From Thiohalobacter sp. (GTDB lineage Bacteria; Pseudomonadota; Gammaproteobacteria; DSM-19610), in contig JALVCM010000179.1 of assembly GCA_027010005.1 (NCBI GenBank), positions 1 through 12,723 on the forward strand: 12,723 nt of DNA, given 5' to 3'. Each line of letters begins with the position of its first letter. Position 1 is the stretch's first letter. A program made the translations under genes and the position numbers. This document shows, in pieces, positions 8,287 to 12,723 of the stretch. Under the pieces are notes generated by a model. It made no database searches. It was given only the letters and a program-made list of their open reading frames with translations, and was not told the origin of the DNA.

Positions 8287-9738
8287 GTGGATCGTGACGC
8301 CTTTGTTGCCGGACTGCATGACCTGCCGGCCCGCTGCATCCTGAAAGACGAAGCCGAGCTGCGGCCCTACGAATGCGACGGCCTGTCGGCTTACCGGCAA
8401 CTGCCCTGGCTGGTGCTGCTACCGGAAACCCTCGAGCAGGTAGCAACCATTCTTCGCCATTGCCATGCGCACAAGGTACCCGTGGTGGCGCGGGGTGCAG
8501 GAACCGGCCTGAGTGGCGGCGCACTGCCGCTCGATCACGGGGTGCTGCTGAGCCTGGCAAAGTTCAACCGGATTCTCGACATCGACTACAGCAACCGGCT
8601 GGCGCGCGTCCAGCCCGGTGTACGTAACCTGGCGATCACGCAGGCCGTTGCAGAGCACGGCCTGTACTATGCGCCCGACCCGTCCTCACAGATTGCCTGC
8701 TCCATCGGTGGCAACGTGGCCGAGAATGCCGGCGGCGTGCACTGCCTGAAGTACGGGCTGACCGTGCACAACATCGCTGAACTGAAACTGATCACCATCG
8801 AAGGCGAGCTGCTCACCCTCGGCTGCCCTGCACTGGACAGCCCCGGCTACGACCTGCTGGCGCTGCTGACCGGTTCGGAAGGCCTGCTTGGTGTGATTGT
8901 TGAAGTCACTGTCCGGTTACTGCCTGCACCGGAACAGGCACAGGTGGTACTGGCGGCTTTCGACTCGGTTGCAGCGGCCGGCCAGGCGGTTGCCGATATT
9001 ATCTCACAGGGTATTTTACCCGCCGGCCTGGAACTGATGGATACACTGGCAGTGCGTGCTGCCGAGGATTTTGTGCATGCCGGCTACCCGACCGATGCTG
9101 CCGCGATCCTGCTTTGCGAAGTCGATGGCGAACAGCGCGAAGTCGAGGCGCAGATCAACAAGGTCACGCAGCTTTTGCAGCAGAGCGGTGCCAGCGAAGT
9201 CCGCCACGCCCGCGATGAGGCCGAACGACTGCGCTTCTGGGCCGGGCGCAAGGCCGCCTTCCCCGCTGTCGGTCGCCTGTCACCTGATTATTACTGCATG
9301 GACGGCACCATCCCGCGCAAGCACCTCGGCAAGGTGCTGTCGACCATCGCGCAATGGTCCGAGGAATACGGCCTGCCCGTGGCCAATGTCTTCCATGCCG
9401 GGGACGGCAACCTGCACCCGCTGATTCTCTACGATGCCAACAAGCCCGGCGAGCTGGAACGTACCGAGGCATTCGGGGCACGTATCCTCGAACTGTGTAT
9501 TGCCGTGGGCGGCACCATCACCGGCGAGCACGGTGTCGGTATGGAGAAAATCAACCAGATGTGTGTCCAGTTCAACGCGGCCGAACTGCAACAGTTCCAC
9601 GCCCTGAAAAAGGCCTTCGACGCCGATGGCCTGCTCAACCCCGGCAAGGCAGTCCCGACACTGGCGCGTTGTGCCGAGTTCGGACGCATGCATGTCCATC
9701 ATGGTGAACTGTCGTTCCCGGAACTGGAACGTTTCTGA
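8287..9738 (+). CDS. glcD: Glycolate oxidase/dehydrogenase subunit GlcD, FAD-binding
   Basis: A 483-residue catalytic flavoprotein subunit. The FAD-binding PCMH-type domain covers about residues 35-215, with VPVVARGAGTGLSGGA (64-79) as the pyrophosphate loop, ACSIGGNVAENAGG (137-150) and LLTGSEGLLGVIVEVTVRLL (193-212). The C-terminal FAD-linked oxidase domain has HAGDGNLHP (370-378), GGTITGEHGVG (408-418) and DGLLNPGK (447-454), the typical signatures of GlcD and D-lactate dehydrogenases. With GlcE and GlcF it oxidises glycolate to glyoxylate and passes electrons towards quinone. Assignment to glycolate, not D-lactate, rests on the glcE and glcF neighbours. Its GTG start at 8287 lies 12 bases after the pgm stop, with no clear ribosome binding site, which suggests translational coupling. 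Confidence 0.95.
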   Translation: MDRDAFVAGLHDLPARCILKDEAELRPYECDGLSAYRQLPWLVLLPETLEQVATILRHCHAHKVPVVARGAGTGLSGGALPLDHGVLLSLAKFNRILDIDYSNRLARVQPGVRNLAITQAVAEHGLYYAPDPSSQIACSIGGNVAENAGGVHCLKYGLTVHNIAELKLITIEGELLTLGCPALDSPGYDLLALLTGSEGLLGVIVEVTVRLLPAPEQAQVVLAAFDSVAAAGQAVADIISQGILPAGLELMDTLAVRAAEDFVHAGYPTDAAAILLCEVDGEQREVEAQINKVTQLLQQSGASEVRHARDEAERLRFWAGRKAAFPAVGRLSPDYYCMDGTIPRKHLGKVLSTIAQWSEEYGLPVANVFHAGDGNLHPLILYDANKPGELERTEAFGARILELCIAVGGTITGEHGVGMEKINQMCVQFNAAELQQFHALKKAFDADGLLNPGKAVPTLARCAEFGRMHVHHGELSFPELERF

Positions 9739-9740
9739 CC

Positions 9741-10811
9741 GTGGCCGACGCTGACCTGACCGAACAGTTCTGTGCGCAGATCCGTGATGCGGCGGACAGA
9801 CAGATGCCACTGGCCATTACCGGTGGCGGCAGCAAGCCTTTCTACGGACGCCGTCAGACTGGCGACACCACACCACTCGATACCACGACCCACCGCGGCA
9901 TACTCGGCTACGAACCCTCCGAACTGGTCATCCAGGCGCGTAGCGGTACACCGTTGCATGAAATTGAAAACCTGCTGGCCGACCATGGCCAGATGCTCGC
10001 TTTCGAGCCACCGCACTTCAGTGCAAACACCACGCTGGGGGGGACTGTTGCTGCCGGATTGTCCGGTCCGAGACGGCCGTATCGTGGTGCAGTACGTGAC
10101 TCTGTGCTGGGAACCCGGGTCATCAATGGCAAGGGTGAGGCCCTGCACTTCGGTGGGCAGGTTATGAAAAACGTTGCCGGTTACGATGTCTCCCGGCTCA
10201 TGGCCGGATCACTCGGCACGCTGGGGCTGATCACCGAGGTGTCACTCAAAGTGCTGCCACGCCCGGACTGTGAATACACCCTGAAACAGGTCTGCGACCA
10301 GGCCGAAGCACTGCGGCGTTTCGCCGACTGGAGTGGCCGTCCGCTGCCGGTGTCCGCCGCCTGCTGGTACGACGATCACCTCTACCTGCGCCTGTCCGGC
10401 TACGAGGACAGCCTGCGTCATGCACAACACCGGCTCGGTGACGGCCTGCTGGAAACACTGCCCGACTGGTGGAACAGGTTACGTGACCAGCAGCACCCGT
10501 TCTTCAACCGGCCCGACCCGTTGTGGCGGCTATCACTGCCACCGGCAACCCCGCCACTTGCACTCGACGGTGACTGGTTCATTGACTGGGGTGGTGCGCA
10601 GCGCTGGCTGTACACTGACCAGGACTCCGGACAGGTTCGCCGCCTGGTTGCCAGTGTCGGCGGACATGCCACCCTGTTCCGTAATGCTCCGAAGGATGTC
10701 GAGGTTTTCCACCCACTGCCCGCCCTGTTACTGAAACTGCAACAACGCATCAAACACGCCATGGACCCGGCCGGTATTCTGAATCCCGGCCGGCTGTACG
10801 CCGAGCTCTGA
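9741..10811 (+). CDS. glcE: Glycolate oxidase subunit GlcE, FAD-binding
   Basis: A 356-residue second flavin-binding subunit of glycolate dehydrogenase. The FAD-binding segments are PLAITGGGSKPFYGR (23-37), the TTLGGTVAAGLSGPRRP stretch (97-113) and GAVRDSVLGTRVINGKGE (116-133), then VMKNVAGYDVSRLMAGSLGT (141-160). It lacks the long oxidase domain of GlcD, as expected, and ends with AMDPAGILNPGRLY, the common C-terminal signature of the family. The GTG start at 9741 comes two bases after the glcD TGA; the ribosome binding site lies within the end of glcD (GGAAC). Length and order glcD-glcE-glcF match the E. coli glc arrangement, without glcC, glcG or glcB in view. Confidence 0.93.
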   Translation: MADADLTEQFCAQIRDAADRQMPLAITGGGSKPFYGRRQTGDTTPLDTTTHRGILGYEPSELVIQARSGTPLHEIENLLADHGQMLAFEPPHFSANTTLGGTVAAGLSGPRRPYRGAVRDSVLGTRVINGKGEALHFGGQVMKNVAGYDVSRLMAGSLGTLGLITEVSLKVLPRPDCEYTLKQVCDQAEALRRFADWSGRPLPVSAACWYDDHLYLRLSGYEDSLRHAQHRLGDGLLETLPDWWNRLRDQQHPFFNRPDPLWRLSLPPATPPLALDGDWFIDWGGAQRWLYTDQDSGQVRRLVASVGGHATLFRNAPKDVEVFHPLPALLLKLQQRIKHAMDPAGILNPGRLYAEL

Positions 10812-10813
10812 TC

Positions 10814-12031
10814 ATGCAGACAAGACTCAGCGCAGAACTGCTTGCCACACCGCTCGGGAAAACGGCCAACCAGGTGATCCGCAGTTGTGTGCATTGCGGT
10901 TTCTGCAATGCCACCTGCCCGACCTATCAATTGCTTGGTGATGAACTGGATGGCCCGCGCGGCCGTATCTACCAGATCAAGCAGGTACTGGAAGGCGGAC
11001 CTGCCACCCGCAGTCTGCAACAACACCTGGACCGTTGCCTGACCTGCCGTGCCTGTGAAACCACCTGCCCGTCCGGCGTCGAGTACCACAAGCTGCTGGA
11101 TATCGGGCGCGAGCTGGTGGAACAGCAGGTACCTCGCCCCCCTGTGAAACGTCTGCAACGCCGGCTGATCCAGTTTGTGTTTTCCGAAACTGCACGTATC
11201 AAACCCCTGTTGTCACTGGCACGCCTGGTACGCCCGCTTCTGCCACACACACTGAAAAAATATATCCCGCCACTTCGCAGGTTGCCGTCCTTCCAGCCGG
11301 GCAAACACCGACGCAGAATGTTGCTGCTGGACGGTTGTGTACAACCCGCCGCAGCCCCCCACATCAATAACTTTGCCATCCGGCTGTTCGACAGACTGGG
11401 GATCAAACTCGACACGGTATCCGGCAGTGGCTGTTGTGGTGCCCTGCACTTTCACCTGGGTGATACACAACGCGCACGGCAAAGTGCACGCCGGAACATC
11501 GATGCCTGGTGGCCAGCCATCGAGCAGGGCGCTGAAGCGGTTGTCAGCACTGCAACCGGCTGCACACCCATGCTGAAAGACTATGCAACGCTACTTGCCA
11601 GTGACCCGGTTTACGCACAACGTGCCAGACGCCTGGCAGACATGACACGCGACCTCGGCGAGGTGCTTCGTGACGAGAACCTCGACAACCTGAAGCCGGC
11701 AAAAGGACGCCGTATTGCCTTTCACTCCCCCTGCTCGTTGCAACACGCGCAGCAACTCGATGGCGTTGTCGAGGACATCCTCACCCGTGCCGGTTACATC
11801 CTGACCCCGGTACGCGACAAACATCTGTGCTGCGGCTCAGCCGGTACCTATTCCATCCTGCAACCGGCACTGTCAAAACAGCTTGCGCGTAACAAGCTTG
11901 ATGCCTTGCAGGAAAAGCACCCGGAAATCATTGCCACAGCCAATATCGGCTGCCTGTTACAGTTGCAATCCGGTACTGATATCGAGGTCGTACACTGGGT
12001 AGAACTACTATCAGACCCGGCCTCAGTCTGA
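10814..12031 (+). CDS. glcF: Glycolate oxidase iron-sulfur subunit GlcF
   Basis: A 405-residue electron-transfer subunit. Two ferredoxin-type [4Fe-4S] motifs are complete: Cys25, 28, 31, 35 (CVHCGFCNATC) and Cys75, 78, 81, 85 (CLTCRACETTC). They are followed by two cysteine-rich CCG domains: the first with GCVQP (174-178), GSGCCGALHF (204-213) and ATGC (247-250); the second with HSPCSLQH (304-311), HLCCGSAGTYS (337-347) and ANIGC (376-380). The same layout is seen in heterodisulfide reductase-like and lactate-utilisation proteins; the glcDE context fixes it as GlcF. It carries electrons from the flavin subunits to the respiratory chain at the inner face of the membrane. No membrane helix is apparent. 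The ATG at 10814 follows the glcE TGA by two bases, so translation is probably coupled. It is the last gene of the operon. Confidence 0.95.
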   Translation: MQTRLSAELLATPLGKTANQVIRSCVHCGFCNATCPTYQLLGDELDGPRGRIYQIKQVLEGGPATRSLQQHLDRCLTCRACETTCPSGVEYHKLLDIGRELVEQQVPRPPVKRLQRRLIQFVFSETARIKPLLSLARLVRPLLPHTLKKYIPPLRRLPSFQPGKHRRRMLLLDGCVQPAAAPHINNFAIRLFDRLGIKLDTVSGSGCCGALHFHLGDTQRARQSARRNIDAWWPAIEQGAEAVVSTATGCTPMLKDYATLLASDPVYAQRARRLADMTRDLGEVLRDENLDNLKPAKGRRIAFHSPCSLQHAQQLDGVVEDILTRAGYILTPVRDKHLCCGSAGTYSILQPALSKQLARNKLDALQEKHPEIIATANIGCLLQLQSGTDIEVVHWVELLSDPASV

Positions 12032-12093
12032 ACACAGAGAACAGACGGGCTTCACACGGTCTCGGCATAAAACACACCAGGCCCGTCAGAGAG

Positions 12094-12099
12094 TATAAT
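12094..12099 (+). promoter_or_regulatory. Perfect -10 box (TATAAT) just before the sulfurtransferase gene
   Basis: TATAAT ends eight bases before the ATG at 12108. A start of transcription near 12106 would give an almost leaderless message. No good -35 word is found at 16-18 bases upstream (sequence there is AAACACAC-like), so this is either a weak or activator-dependent promoter or chance. It lies in the 76-base gap after glcF. Confidence 0.35.
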
Positions 12100-12107
12100 A
12101 GGCAGGC

Positions 12108-12723
12108 ATGAGTCATCCTGTCCTCCCCCTCATCACAGAACCGGAACAACTCGAGGCCACACTCGGCCACGACAAGCTGGTCGTGGTACACATTTCCAAA
12201 CCGGAACGCTACGCCGAGTTTCATGTCCCCGGCGCCATCTATCTACAGGGTCCCCAATTCGTGCGCGTGGAAAAACCTGTCATGGGACTGTTGCCACACG
12301 CCGGAGACCTTCAGCAACTGCTGGAAGCCAGCGGCATCAGCCCGGACACCCACGTGCTGGCTTATGACGATGAAGGGGGTGGCTGGGCGAGTCGCCTGCT
12401 GTGGACACTGGACTGTATCGGCCACAAACACTTCTCGCTGCTGAATGGTGGGCTGGTGAGCTGGGTCAGTGAAGGCTTCCCGGTGAATCGTGAGAATGTC
12501 CAGCCTGGTAAAGGCTATTACCCTGTGTTTTACCAGGACGGACCTGTTGCGGATGCCGAATATATCCTTACCCGCCTGGGTGATGCGGACTTTGTAGCGC
12601 TGGACAGCCGTACGCCGCAGGAATTCAGCGGCGAGAAAAAGCTTGCAGCACGTGGTGGGCATATTCCCGGTGCACAATTGCTGAACTGGGTAGACACTAT
12701 GGACCAGACGCGCAATCTGCGCT
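12108..12723 (+). CDS. Two-domain rhodanese-type sulfurtransferase, 3' end cut
   Basis: 205 residues are visible of a tandem-rhodanese protein (thiosulfate or 3-mercaptopyruvate sulfurtransferase type, about 270-285 residues in full). The first domain covers about 8-125, with HVPGAIYLQG (39-48), VLAYDDEGGGWASRLLWTL (83-101) and LLNGGLVSW (112-120). Its loop has Asp where a catalytic Cys would stand, as expected for the inactive first repeat. The second domain begins near residue 148 with FVALDSRTPQEFSG and GHIPGAQLLNW. The catalytic cysteine loop lies beyond the window, so activity and thiosulfate versus mercaptopyruvate preference cannot be judged. The ATG at 12108 is preceded by AGGCAGGC, a weak ribosome binding site. 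It is separated from glcF by 76 bases and may be transcribed independently. Confidence 0.88.
   Translation, partial: MSHPVLPLITEPEQLEATLGHDKLVVVHISKPERYAEFHVPGAIYLQGPQFVRVEKPVMGLLPHAGDLQQLLEASGISPDTHVLAYDDEGGGWASRLLWTLDCIGHKHFSLLNGGLVSWVSEGFPVNRENVQPGKGYYPVFYQDGPVADAEYILTRLGDADFVALDSRTPQEFSGEKKLAARGGHIPGAQLLNWVDTMDQTRNLR

Noticed and set aside
10418..11158. 246-codon minus-strand open frame across glcE and glcF
   Set aside because: Spans the junction of two real genes in antisense; no family resemblance.
12044..12087. Possible terminator hairpin after glcF (GACGGGC and GCCCGTC)
   Set aside because: Only a 7-base stem with a 30-base loop and no T-run; too weak to call.

Overview
The window looks like the chromosome of a free-living gammaproteobacterium with moderately high GC. 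This is judged from an IscR-type regulator, a DUF1249 (YqiB-like) protein, a DUF938 methyltransferase, the three-subunit GlcDEF glycolate dehydrogenase and a two-domain sulfurtransferase. An environmental, possibly sulfur-metabolising or autotrophic lineage would fit, but that is inference. Genes are tightly packed on both strands. I see no phage, transposase, CRISPR array, tRNA or rRNA. Thirteen protein genes are supported; the first and last are cut by the window edges.

Left part (1-4218). On the minus strand a class I SAM-dependent methyltransferase (1019-1876) is followed, 19 bases downstream, by a membrane-anchored FMN-binding glutamate synthase-like protein (1-999, truncated, probable TTG start). 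Divergent from these is an inositol-monophosphatase-family phosphatase (1944-2750). Its 3' end overlaps by 20 bases the 3' end of a convergent HDOD-GAF signalling protein (2731-4218, minus).

Middle (4219-6639). A DUF938 putative methyltransferase (4382-4978, plus) has a good sigma70-like promoter and a very short leader. It converges on a 51-residue predicted membrane protein (5101-5256, minus) that is easily missed because of its size. A near-perfect 27-base inverted repeat lies between the two gene ends. Next come an IscR homologue (5390-5872, minus), with a promoter that overlaps a candidate type 1 IscR site, and a DUF1249 protein (5964-6482, minus). No iscS, iscU or other cluster-assembly genes are in the window.

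Right part (6640-12723). A plus-strand run holds phosphoglucomutase (pgm) and glcD, glcE and glcF with gaps of 12, 2 and 2 bases, so very likely one operon. GlcDEF oxidises glycolate to glyoxylate: two FAD-binding subunits pass electrons to the iron-sulfur subunit and then to the respiratory chain. Pgm interconverts glucose 1-phosphate and glucose 6-phosphate. A rhodanese-type sulfurtransferase follows after 76 bases and is cut by the window end; a perfect TATAAT sits just before its start.

Most of the window is housekeeping and central metabolism. I found no convincing new multi-gene system. The items most worth a second look are the small membrane protein, the dispersed-type palindrome, the isolated IscR with its operator, and the pgm-glcDEF linkage.
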